Assembly: GCF_900117315.1 (NCBI RefSeq) | Contig: NZ_LT630337.1 | Coordinates: forward strand, 2,260,502-2,324,501 | From: Bacillus massilinigeriensis | GTDB lineage: Bacteria; Bacillota; Bacilli; Bacillales; Cytobacillaceae | Direction: 5' to 3' | Length of the DNA stretch: 64,000 nucleotides | Shown here: positions 54,021 to 63,077 of the stretch, in pieces | How the letters are laid out: every line of letters starts with the position of its first letter | Position numbering within the stretch: the first letter of the stretch is position 1 | Position numbers and translations under genes: made by a program | The notes under the pieces: generated by a model | Told to the model about the DNA's origin: nothing | Seen by the model: the letters and a program-made list of their open reading frames with translations, nothing else | The model's database searches: none

Positions 54021-54893
54021 ATGACTTTTGTACAGCTTGAAGTTTTTTTGATGGTCTTAAAAACAAAAAATTTTACAAAAGCGGGTGAACGACTCAACAT
54101 GAGTCAATCAGCTGTTAGTCATGCTATGTCTAGTTTAGAAGATGAGTTAGGAGTCAAGCTCATTGAACGGAACCGAAAAAACTTTATCATCACCGAAATT
54201 GGAGAAAAGATCTCTTTGATGGCTAAAGAAATCATCAAGCAACGGGAAAAAATGAATCAAGAAATTTCATATTCATTGGGACTGCAGGCTGGGAAGGTTC
54301 GCATAGGTTGTTTTTCAAGTGTTTCTTCAAAGTGGATTCCAACAATCTTTAGAACATTCAATGACCGGTTTCCTAATATTCAATTGCATTTAGTTGAAGG
54401 AACTTATGAGGAAATAAAAAAATCGATACTCGAAGGAGATATTGATCTTGGGTTTATTACTCTGCCAAACCATGAATTCGAGGTTATAAGCCTTAAGAAG
54501 GATGAAATGAAACTAATACTTCCATCCACTTTTGAATTAGAAAATGAAGAAAAGGTTAATCTAAACGAATTTCATGACATCCCTTTTATTTTGCCTAATG
54601 CTGGCTGTGAAAATCTTATTTTTTCAATATTTCAAGAACATAAGTTTCATCCAAAGATCCCTTTTGAAATCCGTGATACTAGTACGATTATAAAAATGGT
54701 AAAAGAGGAAATAGGCATTTCAATCCTCCCTGAATTATCTATCCCTGACCACATGGAAGGAGTCAAAATACTATCCATCAATCCTTATACATACCGTGAA
54801 ATAGGACTAGCCGCACGCTCCCTGGAGTTATCCCCCTCATTAAGAGCATTCGTAGAGCATACAAAAGACTTGGTTACAAATAACTTACTTTAA
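54021..54893 (+). CDS. LysR-family transcriptional regulator
   Basis: A 290-residue LysR regulator. The winged helix covers residues 1-60, MTFVQLEVFLMVLKTKNFTK with MSQSAVSHAMSSLEDELGVKL, and the effector domain begins at GKVRIGCFSSVSSKWIPTI. ATG 54021 is preceded by AAAGGAGA. The in-frame start at 53976 lacks a ribosome site. It probably controls the divergent LysE exporter gene. Confidence 0.92.
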   Translation: MTFVQLEVFLMVLKTKNFTKAGERLNMSQSAVSHAMSSLEDELGVKLIERNRKNFIITEIGEKISLMAKEIIKQREKMNQEISYSLGLQAGKVRIGCFSSVSSKWIPTIFRTFNDRFPNIQLHLVEGTYEEIKKSILEGDIDLGFITLPNHEFEVISLKKDEMKLILPSTFELENEEKVNLNEFHDIPFILPNAGCENLIFSIFQEHKFHPKIPFEIRDTSTIIKMVKEEIGISILPELSIPDHMEGVKILSINPYTYREIGLAARSLELSPSLRAFVEHTKDLVTNNLL

Positions 54894-55073
54894 TTCTGAT
54901 TTAGAATTGTTTTTGATAGATAACTCTTTGTTCTGGGAACTACCTTTATGTAGACAACCATATCTTCGGGAGTAATAATTAGCCACTGGATATTTTTCCA
55001 TAGAAAAAAAGGGCATAAAGCCCTCCTAGAAAAGTTTGTATATGAAATAAATAACTCCTACCAGGAGCCAAAT

Positions 55074-55121
55074 CAAAACCCCGGGTCATATCGGTGGAGG
55101 ATATTTCTTAAGGGGTTTTTT
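55074..55121 (+). terminator. Terminator-like hairpin
   Basis: CAAAACCCC (55074-55082) pairs with GGGGTTTTTT (55112-55121); the plus strand ends in a T run. There is no gene immediately upstream other than the LysR gene 180 nt before. Confidence 0.55.
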
Positions 55122-55266
55122 ATGATTTATTCCTCAAGACCCACTAGTACATTGTTTTCTTTTTTGTTTCTCCAAATGATCACCTCTTGAATGACAATAT
55201 AATATTTTTTGGGGTTTTTTGGCTTTTTGAAAGAGATTTTTTCGTATGGTTTCCAGGCTTTGTCTT

Positions 55267-55413
55267 ATGAGGGACAGCTCCTTCTCGATTCCTCGGGGTT
55301 TTGTCTTTCATTTGCATGGTGAAAGACAAGTATCTTCTTAAGTGACTATCCAGTTTTTCTTTCATAAGCACAAAAGACAGTTCCCCAAGTTCCTTCCACA
55401 GTTTTGTCCTTCA
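55267..55413. repeat. Array of three similar hairpins (ATGAAGGACA/TGTCCTTCAT type)
   Basis: Three consecutive inverted repeats of about 45-50 bp share ends resembling ATGAAAGACA and TGTCTTTCAT: 55267-55311, about 55315-55364 and about 55364-55413. The inner sequences differ. The array lies just downstream of the HesB-like selenoprotein gene. Confidence 0.55.
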
Positions 55414-55494
55414 TAACCCCATGGAAAGAGTTCACCTAATGATCTTTTCCGGTTGTCCTTCAAATACCTAATATTTGATATCCTAACAGTCCAT

Positions 55495-55779
55495 TCAAAC
55501 TCGAAGCAAGTGAAACTGTCCGCATCCAAACATATCCATATAGTCTATTTTTACTTGATGAAAATAGACTTTGTCTCTTTCATTTACTAAGAACTGGACC
55601 CCGTTTAGTTCAGTTATTTCATCATTTTCTAAAGCTGACTCTACCAGAGTCAGACGAAGCTGTGGGCCACCTCAGCCAATTCCCATGGAAAGACGAATTT
55701 GTGGTTTTTTTCCTTCGTTAATTAAGTCTTGAACTTCATTTGTAATCACAGATAAAGCAGCATGTGTAAACTTTACCAT
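55495..55779 (-). CDS. HesB/IscA-like selenoprotein (in-frame TGA as selenocysteine)
   Basis: The frame starts at ATG 55779 after GGAGGAAGG and runs 94 codons to TGA 55497-55495, with one in-frame TGA at 55674-55672 (codon 36). The protein reads as a small HesB-domain protein on both sides of it: KFTHAALSVITNEVQDLINE, then RLSMGIG-U-GGPQLRLTLVE, then LNGVQFLVNERDKVYF and IDYMDMFGCGQF. The TGA occupies the first conserved Cys of the IscA/HesB cluster site; Cys86 matches the C-terminal Cys-Gly-Cys region. A SECIS-like hairpin follows. A Cys-to-stop pseudogene is the alternative, but the rest is undamaged. A glutaredoxin gene lies upstream on the same strand. Confidence 0.8.
55635..55653 (-). 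promoter_or_regulatory. Candidate bacterial SECIS hairpin
   Basis: On the minus strand CTGACTC and GAGTCAG form a perfect 7-bp stem around the loop TGGTA. The loop starts 25 nt after the TGA codon, within the window expected for SelB-binding SECIS elements, and carries GG at loop positions 2-3. The hairpin lies within the coding sequence. Confidence 0.65.
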
Positions 55780-55969
55780 ATTCCTTCCTCCCTGTTCATT
55801 TTTTCAAATCGTTGGGGACTAGCCTTTATTCTAAAAAATGCTAATATTAACAGTACCCCGCACGGTATATTTTTTAACAAAAATACAATCTCTATATCAG
55901 AGTTCCCATTATCAATAAATACAGATAACCTTTTGAAACATTTCCGGCACTATAAATTTACCCAAACTT

Positions 55970-56203
55970 CTAATTATTTAACGCCATCATAATACGATTT
56001 GGATCAAAACCAATAACCCATTGACCATTAACCTCAGTCTGAGGTACACCCATTTGTCCTGTTGTATTGACCAGTTTTTGCATCATTTCAGGATTTCTTT
56101 CAACATTGACTTCTTTAAAAGGTACATTTTGACTAGTTAAAAAATTTTTTAACATGACGCAATATGGACATTGTGTAGTTGTGTAAACTGTAATTGATTT
56201 CAT
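55970..56203 (-). CDS. Glutaredoxin-family thiol oxidoreductase
   Basis: A 77-residue thioredoxin-fold protein with the dithiol active site TTQCPYC (Cys11 and Cys14) and the cis-Pro in GQMGVPQTEVNG. It ends at the expected last helix. GGAGGGG precedes the ATG. It could act on mixed disulfides or on the neighbouring HesB-like protein, since glutaredoxins and A-type Fe-S carriers cooperate in other bacteria. That link is inferred from proximity (190 nt apart, same strand). Confidence 0.9.
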   Translation of the reverse strand: MKSITVYTTTQCPYCVMLKNFLTSQNVPFKEVNVERNPEMMQKLVNTTGQMGVPQTEVNGQWVIGFDPNRIMMALNN

Positions 56204-56324
56204 ACTCTTTCCCCTCCTTTTACTAACTTTTCATATATAAGCATTATACCCTATAGGGTATTGAATGTGAAGAAAAAAGTTCTCCTTTGCCCAAATCCAA
56301 TCATATATTTATTAGTACATTAAA

Positions 56325-56362
56325 TAAGGCTGTTCAACAAAAACTTATTGAACAGCCTCAGC
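56325..56362 (-). terminator. Terminator-like hairpin after the DUF6544 gene
   Basis: AGGCTGTTCAA (56327-56337) pairs with TTGAACAGCCT (56348-56358). The T tail on the minus strand is weak. Confidence 0.65.
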
Positions 56363-56364
56363 TC

Positions 56365-57465
56365 TTATTCTTCATTTATTTTTACATCAAATATCTCAAG
56401 CTTATACCATGTGAATTTTCCTTGACCCAGCATCCAAGATATATCCATCTTAGTAGGAATTCTCATACCGTCAATTTGTGTTGTTTCTTTCAACTCCCCA
56501 ATGCATTCTACTAGTTCCGCCTTTTCATCATTTTCCTTAAATCGAAAAGCACTAACCTTTTCTAAATCCCCATCTTCACTAAAATGAAATGAGGCTGAAC
56601 CCGATACTCCTTTATAAGCCAGAGTAGCTTTTGAAGTGTATTCATCTATACCCTCCCATGTAATATAGGGGTTTAATGCTGCTGTTGGATACATCGGGAG
56701 TTCAAGTAGAAATCTCTGTAAAATAGATTGATTCGTTTTTTTGTTATTATGAACATTTACGACAGGTAAAAGTGATGCGATTTTTATAACCATCTCGCCT
56801 TTCCCGTTTATGTATAGATCTCTACCAGCGACGTTTACAAGAGGAGCCATCTTCATATTCACTCTCCACAAAAATGCTGGTTCGTTTGGGGTAACATATT
56901 GTTCCGCCTGGGCTTTATACCATCCCTTTTGCTCTGGTTTAAGCTTCATAATCCCCTTTTGTTTAAAATATAAGGAGTGAATAGGTTCTTTTCCAACGAT
57001 TCCTGTTCGTTTTAACCATTTTTGAACTGGAGAAGGTAAGACGACAATCTTCTGCTCTGTGATCTTCTTTTCCTTGTTTCCTAAGCTTTTCGCTTTTAAT
57101 ATGAATAGATTTATCTCCCTTTTCGTTTTATTATGAAATAGCCAACCCCCGTAGCCAATAATAACTTCTAAGAGGATTATGATGTTGGGTATTGTACCGA
57201 ACCTTGCATCCTCCCATGACAATATGATTAAAACCTGTGATAGAACGGTTGCAATCATTCCGGGTATCCACCAAGAAACTTTTTTTAATGAATAAAGAAT
57301 TGCTGCCACTGAAAAAAGCAAAGCAGCCACTAACCATAAAATGCCTATGAAATGCGAAATATCATCCGTTAATTGGCTAATTTCTACTAAATTATATGAC
57401 TTTAGAAATCCCATTAAATGAATGAGTCCGTGAATAATTATTAATACTAGAAACAAGATATTCAA
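56365..57465 (-). CDS. DUF6544-type membrane protein
   Basis: 366 residues. Four hydrophobic segments occupy residues 1-110 (start MNILFLVLIIIHGLIHLMGF, resembling small DoxX-like membrane domains). A soluble domain of about 240 residues follows, with LPSPVQKWLKRTGIVG, FLWRVNMKMAPLVNVAGRD and LPMYPTAALNPYITWEGID, the blocks I associate with DUF6544. The TTG start at 57465 lies 8 nt after TAGGAGG. Function unknown. Confidence 0.75.
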   Translation of the reverse strand: MNILFLVLIIIHGLIHLMGFLKSYNLVEISQLTDDISHFIGILWLVAALLFSVAAILYSLKKVSWWIPGMIATVLSQVLIILSWEDARFGTIPNIIILLEVIIGYGGWLFHNKTKREINLFILKAKSLGNKEKKITEQKIVVLPSPVQKWLKRTGIVGKEPIHSLYFKQKGIMKLKPEQKGWYKAQAEQYVTPNEPAFLWRVNMKMAPLVNVAGRDLYINGKGEMVIKIASLLPVVNVHNNKKTNQSILQRFLLELPMYPTAALNPYITWEGIDEYTSKATLAYKGVSGSASFHFSEDGDLEKVSAFRFKENDEKAELVECIGELKETTQIDGMRIPTKMDISWMLGQGKFTWYKLEIFDVKINEE

Positions 57466-57672
57466 TTGTTTTTCCTCCTAGGAAAATATGTTCAACCTTA
57501 TTCTAATATGCCTAATAAAACTAAAGTCGTTATATTATTACAATTTTAGAAACTTTATTATTAGAAAAAAGTTAAAAACTCAAAATGGATTCTTAGGGGA
57601 ATAGGGAAGTTCAATTCACTTTTGATTTTTACCACTTACGCAATACTATTTTTACTATCACTAAAAAAAACT

Positions 57673-57703
57673 ACAGAAAAAAATCCTCAAGATAGAGGAT
57701 TTA
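57673..57703 (-). terminator. Terminator after the sugar symporter
   Basis: AAATCCTC (57681-57688) and GAGGATTT (57695-57702) pair; on the minus strand seven T follow. The stem overlaps the stop codon. Confidence 0.85.
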
Positions 57704-59071
57704 TTTTTTTGATTCATTTTTCCTTTTTAATAACTCGGCGAGAATATTCGGATATTGTTTATCCAACTTATAGGCAGTTAGTAAACATAAAAGGATGGCT
57801 GTCAATATTAACGGGACATATACGTTTAAAGCTAGAATCATAGATATAGCTGCATCTGTTTGTTCTGCTGCGCCACCTACATATTTACCGATTGCCAGTA
57901 GCCAGCCGATTAATGCGAGTCCAAGGCCCGTTCCTACCTTAATACCAAAACTGGCTCCGCTATTAATTAGGCCTTCTGTTCTAATCCCCGTTCTCCACTC
58001 CCCATATTCAATCGTATCATTAATCATTGAAAGAATGAACCCGAGTAAAGGCATTGCCCCAAAGCCAGTGATAACACTTCCAATTAAAAAGATTGATAAG
58101 CTCGAAGGATCGATTAATTTAACAAGCTGTCCGATAATAGCAATTACTCCCCCAACCAATGCCACATTACGTTTTCCCATTCTCTTTACTAGTGGCGCAA
58201 CGAACAGAAGACCAATAATCATCGGAATGGTCAAGGCAAGTCCGATCAAGGAAAAATAATTCGTATTCCCGAGAATGTAGGTAGCATAATAGATTCCAGC
58301 TGACTGTACAACACTGATATCTGCGTAAAACACGATGCAGCTCAAGGTAATAATTACCCAATATTTATTTTGAAATAAGGCTTTAACCCCCTTATTTACT
58401 CCAATTTTTTCATCCTGTAGAATGGAGGCACTTGCCCTCTCTTTTGTACCACGAAAGGTAAGCAATAAGAAAATAATTGCAACTACACTCAAAACGCTTG
58501 CTATTAAGGTCCAACCAAACCTTTCTGCCAATGGTTGGGACAACGTAAAGACTAGCATGGTGCCAATCATATTAAAAAAACCAGAATAGATATTGGCTAC
58601 CCCTCTACCATAATGATCCTGTGTCATCATTCCAAGAAGAGTTTTAAATGGAATGGAAAGTGCAGTAAAAACTAAATTAAAAATGATAAAGGTAATGTAT
58701 AAATAAACAATTTTTCCGAGCATGCTTGTTTCGGGGACAGTAAATAGCAAAATGTTAGAAACACCTATAGGAATTGCCATCCAAAGAATCCAGGGCCTTG
58801 TCTTTCCATATTTCGTCCTTGTTCGATCCACTACAACCCCCATTCCCACATCAGCAAAACCGTCTAAAAATCGAACTAGCACCATAAGCGTCCCAACTAT
58901 TCCTGCTGCTACGCCAACAACATCAGTGTAATAATAGGTTAAAAAAGTTCCAGTAAAAGTCCATATGCCGAATAGCCCTAATGCTCCAAGCCCATAAGAA
59001 AGCATCTCTTGGTGCCCTGGCCTTTTCACGCTAATTTCATCTGTCGTCTTCCCATCTTTCTCAACAATCAT
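57701..59071 (-). CDS. Glycoside-pentoside-hexuronide:cation symporter (MFS)
   Basis: A 456-residue transporter with 12 hydrophobic segments. The N-terminus LSYGLGALGLFGIWTF with FLTYYYTDVVG, then VVDRTRTKYGKTRPWILW, is the signature of the GPH/MelB-XylP family, and SMINDTIEYGEWRTGIRTEGL is its C-terminal counterpart. It imports a glycoside with Na+ or H+. A CcpA operator lies 17 nt upstream of the ATG. No glycosidase gene is adjacent, so the sugar is unknown. Confidence 0.92.
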   Translation of the reverse strand: MIVEKDGKTTDEISVKRPGHQEMLSYGLGALGLFGIWTFTGTFLTYYYTDVVGVAAGIVGTLMVLVRFLDGFADVGMGVVVDRTRTKYGKTRPWILWMAIPIGVSNILLFTVPETSMLGKIVYLYITFIIFNLVFTALSIPFKTLLGMMTQDHYGRGVANIYSGFFNMIGTMLVFTLSQPLAERFGWTLIASVLSVVAIIFLLLTFRGTKERASASILQDEKIGVNKGVKALFQNKYWVIITLSCIVFYADISVVQSAGIYYATYILGNTNYFSLIGLALTIPMIIGLLFVAPLVKRMGKRNVALVGGVIAIIGQLVKLIDPSSLSIFLIGSVITGFGAMPLLGFILSMINDTIEYGEWRTGIRTEGLINSGASFGIKVGTGLGLALIGWLLAIGKYVGGAAEQTDAAISMILALNVYVPLILTAILLCLLTAYKLDKQYPNILAELLKRKNESKK

Positions 59072-59087
59072 TTTTGACCTCCTTTGT

Positions 59088-59101
59088 TGTAAGCGTTTTC
59101 A
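59088..59101. promoter_or_regulatory. CcpA cre site
   Basis: TGTAAGCGTTTTCA fits the cre consensus TGNAANCGNTNNCA completely. It lies immediately upstream of the symporter ribosome site, where CcpA would block transcription or elongation during growth on preferred sugars. Confidence 0.8.
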
Positions 59102-59279
59102 ATAATAGATGATACAAAAATAGGAATCCAATCAACCTCTTACATTAATACTTGGTCTAATGAATTCCCTTTTATATAGTAAATTCCATAACCAGCAAAA
59201 TATTCTTTGTTTTTGTAAACAACCCGAAAATTAGAAACCCTATTTTAGAGGTAGGACTATATATTTCTTAAAAATCAAA

Positions 59280-59312
59280 GGAGGGCTATCGCAAAAATTG
59301 CGATAGCCCTCC
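59280..59312. terminator. Strong hairpin, probable terminator
   Basis: GGAGGGCTATCGCAA and TTGCGATAGCCCTCC form a 15-bp perfect stem around AAA. It lies downstream of the chemoreceptor gene. The T tail is poor on both sides. Confidence 0.65.
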
Positions 59313-59381
59313 TTATTCACTCCTCTGTTCCTCACAGACAAAATCAACAAACCTTTTATGAGAGGCAACAGGGACCTTTAA

Positions 59382-61187
59382 TTAAATAGCTATTTCGGAA
59401 TCTTGTTCTTCTGAATCCACTACATCAGAAACTGCTTCAAACTCCGTTGAGGATTCTGTTACTGTATTTTTGTCTGAGTTATTGACAATAAAAGATCCAA
59501 CCATTTTTCTTAAATCATCTGCCATATGTGCCAATGAATTGGCAGATGCAGTAATTTCCTCCATAGAGGCAAGTTGTTCTTCAGCACCAGCAGCTACACT
59601 TTGTGACTTTTGTGCTGCATTTTCTGCATTAATGGATACTTCTGCCATACTAATAGCCATATTTTCTACACTTGAAGACATATGGGTAATGGAAGAAGAA
59701 ACCTCTTCGACTTGCTTCGATACATCAAGGGCAGAGTTAAGAATTTTCTTAAATGAATCCCCTGTATGATTAACTAAGACCATACCAGTTTGTACTTCAT
59801 CTGTACATTTCCCCATCGAAATAACGGCATTATTTGTATTTTCTTGGATATCTCGAATTAGATTAGTAATTTGTTCTGCTGATTTTCTAGATTCCTCAGC
59901 AAGCTTTCTTACTTCATCAGCAACGACAGCAAATCCTTTTCCATGTTCACCTGCACGTGCTGCCTCAATCGCAGCATTTAAGGCTAGTAAATTGGTTTGG
60001 TCAGAAATACCTGAAATAACACCAACAATTTTTTCAATTTCCTCTGATCGAGTACCAAGCTCTTTAATAACATCTGAAGAAAACATAACGGTTTCATTGA
60101 TTGTTCCCATTTGCTCAATGGTTTTCGTAATAGCTTCATTTCCTTTTTCTGATTCAGAGCTTGTTACTTTAGAATGATCGGTTACGTTCGAAATAGAATC
60201 TGTTATACTTCCAATGCCAATCGCCACATCACCCATAGAAATGGATGCATTTTCAGCACCTTTTACAGAATTGTCTGCGCCAATCGCTAATTCTGAACTT
60301 GCTTCTGCAATATGCTCTGTTGCGCTACTTGTTTGCTCTGCGCTTGCTAGCAATTCTTCTGATGATGCAGCAACCATATCAGATGCTTCTCTCACCTTCA
60401 TAATGACATCTTTAATATGAGCGAGCATTTCATTAAATGACCGTGAAAGACTACTTACTTCATCCTTTGATTGATAATTGCTTTGAACGGTTAAATCCCC
60501 ACTCTCAGCCTTTTCCATTAATCCTTCAAGTTCTTTCATTGGTTTTACTATTGCCATAATAACAATCCAAGAAATAACTAAATAGAGAGCAATTGCAATT
60601 ACGATTATAGAAATCTGAATGGTTAGAGAAAAATCGACTGCGTCTTTATTCTCTTTATTAACCTCCAGTGTTTTATCAGAACTTAGTTTTGTTAATTTAG
60701 TGAAGGTAGAATCTAATTCATTTGCAATAGGTTCAAGACTATCTAAGTAGGTTTGATATGCTTCTTCTTTTTTATTTTGACTAGCTAGATTAATGATATC
60801 ATTGATTTTTTCATGATATTTTTGAGCAAGTTGGTCATGGGTTACTAATAACCCTTTTGCAGCAGAATCGCCTGTTTTGTAGGTTCCTCTTAAATCTTCA
60901 TTTGCTTTCGTTCTAACATCAATATCAGTCAATAATTCATTTACTCTTTCCGGATTATCATTAATCATTAATTCTAATAAAGAGGATTGAATATGTTGCT
61001 GATTGGATTGCATTAAGGTAAGGGTTTGATTTGGGGCAATATTTTTATCATAGATATCTTCCAGGGATTGACCCATCTTGGTTATTTGTGAAAAACCTAT
61101 CCCACCAATGGTCAGTAAGCTTAGTATGACAATGATAGAAAGTATTAGCATTTTTGATAGAATTTTTAAATTTTTGATCCACTTCAT
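59382..61187 (-). CDS. Methyl-accepting chemotaxis protein
   Basis: A 601-residue transmembrane chemoreceptor. Membrane segment one is at about residues 12-34, a four-helix-bundle sensor with [20 protein letters not shown] covers about 35-195, membrane segment two about 200-225, then HAMP, and a long signalling coiled coil. The tip [40 protein letters not shown] binds CheA/CheW. No C-terminal CheR-tethering pentapeptide is seen. ATG 61187 follows GGGGAG. The ligand is unknown. The sensor layout resembles that of the truncated gene at the window's left edge. Confidence 0.95.
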   Translation of the reverse strand: MKWIKNLKILSKMLILSIIVILSLLTIGGIGFSQITKMGQSLEDIYDKNIAPNQTLTLMQSNQQHIQSSLLELMINDNPERVNELLTDIDVRTKANEDLRGTYKTGDSAAKGLLVTHDQLAQKYHEKINDIINLASQNKKEEAYQTYLDSLEPIANELDSTFTKLTKLSSDKTLEVNKENKDAVDFSLTIQISIIVIAIALYLVISWIVIMAIVKPMKELEGLMEKAESGDLTVQSNYQSKDEVSSLSRSFNEMLAHIKDVIMKVREASDMVAASSEELLASAEQTSSATEHIAEASSELAIGADNSVKGAENASISMGDVAIGIGSITDSISNVTDHSKVTSSESEKGNEAITKTIEQMGTINETVMFSSDVIKELGTRSEEIEKIVGVISGISDQTNLLALNAAIEAARAGEHGKGFAVVADEVRKLAEESRKSAEQITNLIRDIQENTNNAVISMGKCTDEVQTGMVLVNHTGDSFKKILNSALDVSKQVEEVSSSITHMSSSVENMAISMAEVSINAENAAQKSQSVAAGAEEQLASMEEITASANSLAHMADDLRKMVGSFIVNNSDKNTVTESSTEFEAVSDVVDSEEQDSEIAI

Positions 61188-61636
61188 TGATGTATCTCCC
61201 CATTCTATTGCAAAATTGTACATTTTCCTGATGACTTACCATGAGCAAAGAATTTGTAAAAAGGAAGTCTATCATTTTTATAATAATAACTTTTTATTCA
61301 ACTTTTCACAAGATAGGTTGTGAATAGTTTGCATTTCATTCACATAATTGTGAAAATAATACTCAAAAACATTGACAATACTTTATGTAATAATAATATT
61401 TTTGCTATATTTATATCATTTTTCTTTACCTATAAAAACCGTATTATTTACATTAATTGGTATAGTGATTACATTTTGGTTTTTAATTTTATAATGAATC
61501 ATAAATAAGAAGCAGTTTCATTTTGAACTATTATTTTCTATGTCCAACCTAATACAAATTTTGATGCCTAATGCCGTATAGTTCTTTCATTTTTTGGAAT
61601 GCTATCATCGATAAAATGTTTTAGGAGTGTGAACAT
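61188..61636. other. AT-rich intergenic region between divergent genes
   Basis: About 450 bp holding the promoters of the chemoreceptor and the YhcN-like gene. I see no reading frame with a ribosome site, no tRNA and no structured leader. Confidence 0.5.
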
Positions 61637-62323
61637 ATGAATAAGGCTTTAACTATATTGGTAGCCTCCTCTTTTTTACTTTTAACAGCTGGATGTGGGA
61701 TGGATAACGACGGCCATAATGGCCATAATGGAGTTCAACCAGCAAGAGTGAACAACGTTGACCGGGATAACAATAATTTTGTTGAATTAAATGGACGAGA
61801 CAACAATCAAAAAATGGACGTAGCAGATGAAATTGCTGATCGAGTTGCTGTTATGCAAGAAATTGACCATGCAAATGTGATTGTTTCAGGGAATACAGCT
61901 TATGTATCTGTTAGATTAAATTATCAATTAGATGATAAAGGCTCCCAAAACCAAAATAGTGGAACAAAAAGAGGTTCAGAGAACCCTACAGGAATAATTA
62001 ATCAGAATGGAGATGGGAATTCTACCAGAACCCCTTCCATTACTCAGGATAATGAGGTCCCGAATACAAATAGGAATAGACACGCTGTAAACATCAATAA
62101 TGGTTCTACTATTTCTTCTGATCTAGAAAGAAAAATATCAAAAAAGGTAAAAGCCTACGATAATCGTATTGAGAATGTTTATATAACAACTGATACAGGC
62201 TTTTATAATGATATGACCAATTATTCTAATCGAATTCGTAATGGAAACACAGACCAAACCCTTCTGGACGATTTCAACAATAATGTCCGTCGGGTATTTC
62301 CAAATTTGAATAATAGCCGTTGA
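61637..62323 (+). CDS. YhcN/YlaJ-family sporulation lipoprotein
   Basis: 228 residues. The lipobox is LLTAGC (Cys20). The YhcN/YlaJ core comprises DVADEIADRVAVMQEIDHAN, VIVSGNTAYVSVRL and, after a low-complexity Asn/Gln/Ser-rich insert (about 95-150), SDLERKISKKVKAYDNRIENVYITTDTGF. Family members are found in the spore inner membrane or cortex region of B. subtilis. The insert is longer than in YhcN. GGAGTG precedes the ATG. Confidence 0.88.
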   Translation: MNKALTILVASSFLLLTAGCGMDNDGHNGHNGVQPARVNNVDRDNNNFVELNGRDNNQKMDVADEIADRVAVMQEIDHANVIVSGNTAYVSVRLNYQLDDKGSQNQNSGTKRGSENPTGIINQNGDGNSTRTPSITQDNEVPNTNRNRHAVNINNGSTISSDLERKISKKVKAYDNRIENVYITTDTGFYNDMTNYSNRIRNGNTDQTLLDDFNNNVRRVFPNLNNSR

Positions 62324-62543
62324 TTAGTTGGCATTAATATCAGGGATTAAGATGGCTGTAAGTAGGCATTCTCGGCAGATTTAATGAACGCTTGCAGCTA
62401 TTTTTCTTACACCTCACCATTCCCCCACTTTAACCATCCGCTTACCTCCAATCCTCGCTCCCAAGTTCAGCAAACCATTTTGACAGAATATAATAGAAAT
62501 GCTAATTTATAGATATTCCATGTTTTTGAATGAAGGGATCTAT

Positions 62544-62780
62544 ATGAATAAAGAGATTATTAAATTTTTAAGAGAAAGCTATAATATGACACAACGTGAT
62601 TTTGCTAGAATTGTTAATTGTAGCTATGCCCTAATTGCCCTCGTGGAAATTGGCAAAAGAAATGTAACAAAAAATCTTGAAGGCAAAATAATCGATGCCT
62701 TTGATTTGGATGAACAACAGGTACAATCTATTGCATCCATTGTTGCTGAATTAAGCAAGAACGTACCGCCAATGTGTTAA
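62544..62780 (+). CDS. Small XRE-type helix-turn-helix protein
   Basis: A 78-residue protein that is essentially one HTH domain: IIKFLRESYNMTQRDFARIV, then SYALIALVEIGKRNVTKNLE with the usual recognition helix, and FDLDEQQVQSIA. I chose ATG 62544, 6 nt after AAGGGA; an upstream in-frame start at 62499 has no site. It stands alone and could be an autonomous repressor or a leftover of a mobile element. Confidence 0.75.
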   Translation: MNKEIIKFLRESYNMTQRDFARIVNCSYALIALVEIGKRNVTKNLEGKIIDAFDLDEQQVQSIASIVAELSKNVPPMC

Positions 62781-62862
62781 TATGCAACTTACAGCCTACC
62801 TATAATTCCTTCCAAGTCATGTAAAAGCTTTTTACAAGGCCAAAATATAAGGAGTAATGGCC

Positions 62863-62959
62863 ACTGCTTCCGCTATCTTTAAAACCATGAAATCAAAGTT
62901 TTGTTTTTTCGACAGCTTACTGTCTCCGCTAATTCGAAAGCCACAAAATCAATTACTGT
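62863..62959. repeat. Imperfect direct repeat around TCCGCTA
   Basis: Two roughly 40-bp units, starting ACTGCTTCCGCTATCTTT (62863) and ACTGTCTCCGCTAATTCG (62919), are about 60 percent alike, including AAATCAA near their ends. Between them GACAG and CTGTC form a small hairpin (62911-62924). The TCCGCTAT core also occurs at the ends of the palindromic elements at 6576 and 46381. Confidence 0.45.
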
Positions 62960-62983
62960 GTTGTACCCAAATATCCTAATAAC

Positions 62984-63024
62984 TAAAAAAAGAAGGTCGA
63001 TACACCATATGTATCGACCTTCTT
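62984..63024 (-). terminator. Terminator after proA
   Basis: AGAAGGTCGATACA (62991-63004) and TGTATCGACCTTCT (63010-63023) form a 14-bp perfect stem; a T run follows on the minus strand. Confidence 0.92.
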
Positions 63025-63077
63025 CTATTTGGTGGTTTATTTCTACTAAAATTTCACCGCCACCCAGGCAAGTATGT

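Larger units (their letters stand above)
54894..55494. other. 600-bp intergenic region with terminators and a hairpin array
   Basis: It contains a small stem AGGGC/GCCCT near 55010-55024 with A/T flanks (end of the LysR transcript), a longer stem CAAAACCCC (55074-55082) with GGGGTTTTTT (55112-55121), and the hairpin array at 55267-55413. A 63-codon minus-strand frame at 55180-55371 overlaps the array and is not credible as a gene. Confidence 0.55.

Noticed and set aside
55180-55371. 63-aa minus-strand protein
   Set aside because: The frame runs through the hairpin array, has no ribosome site, and its composition only reflects the repeats.
57795-58259. 154-aa plus-strand frame inside the symporter gene
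   Set aside because: Antisense shadow of a 12-helix transporter; proline/isoleucine-rich composition typical of such shadows.
62544-62780. Toxin-antitoxin module
   Set aside because: Only a single small HTH gene is present. No partner toxin frame with a ribosome site lies within 300 bp on either side.
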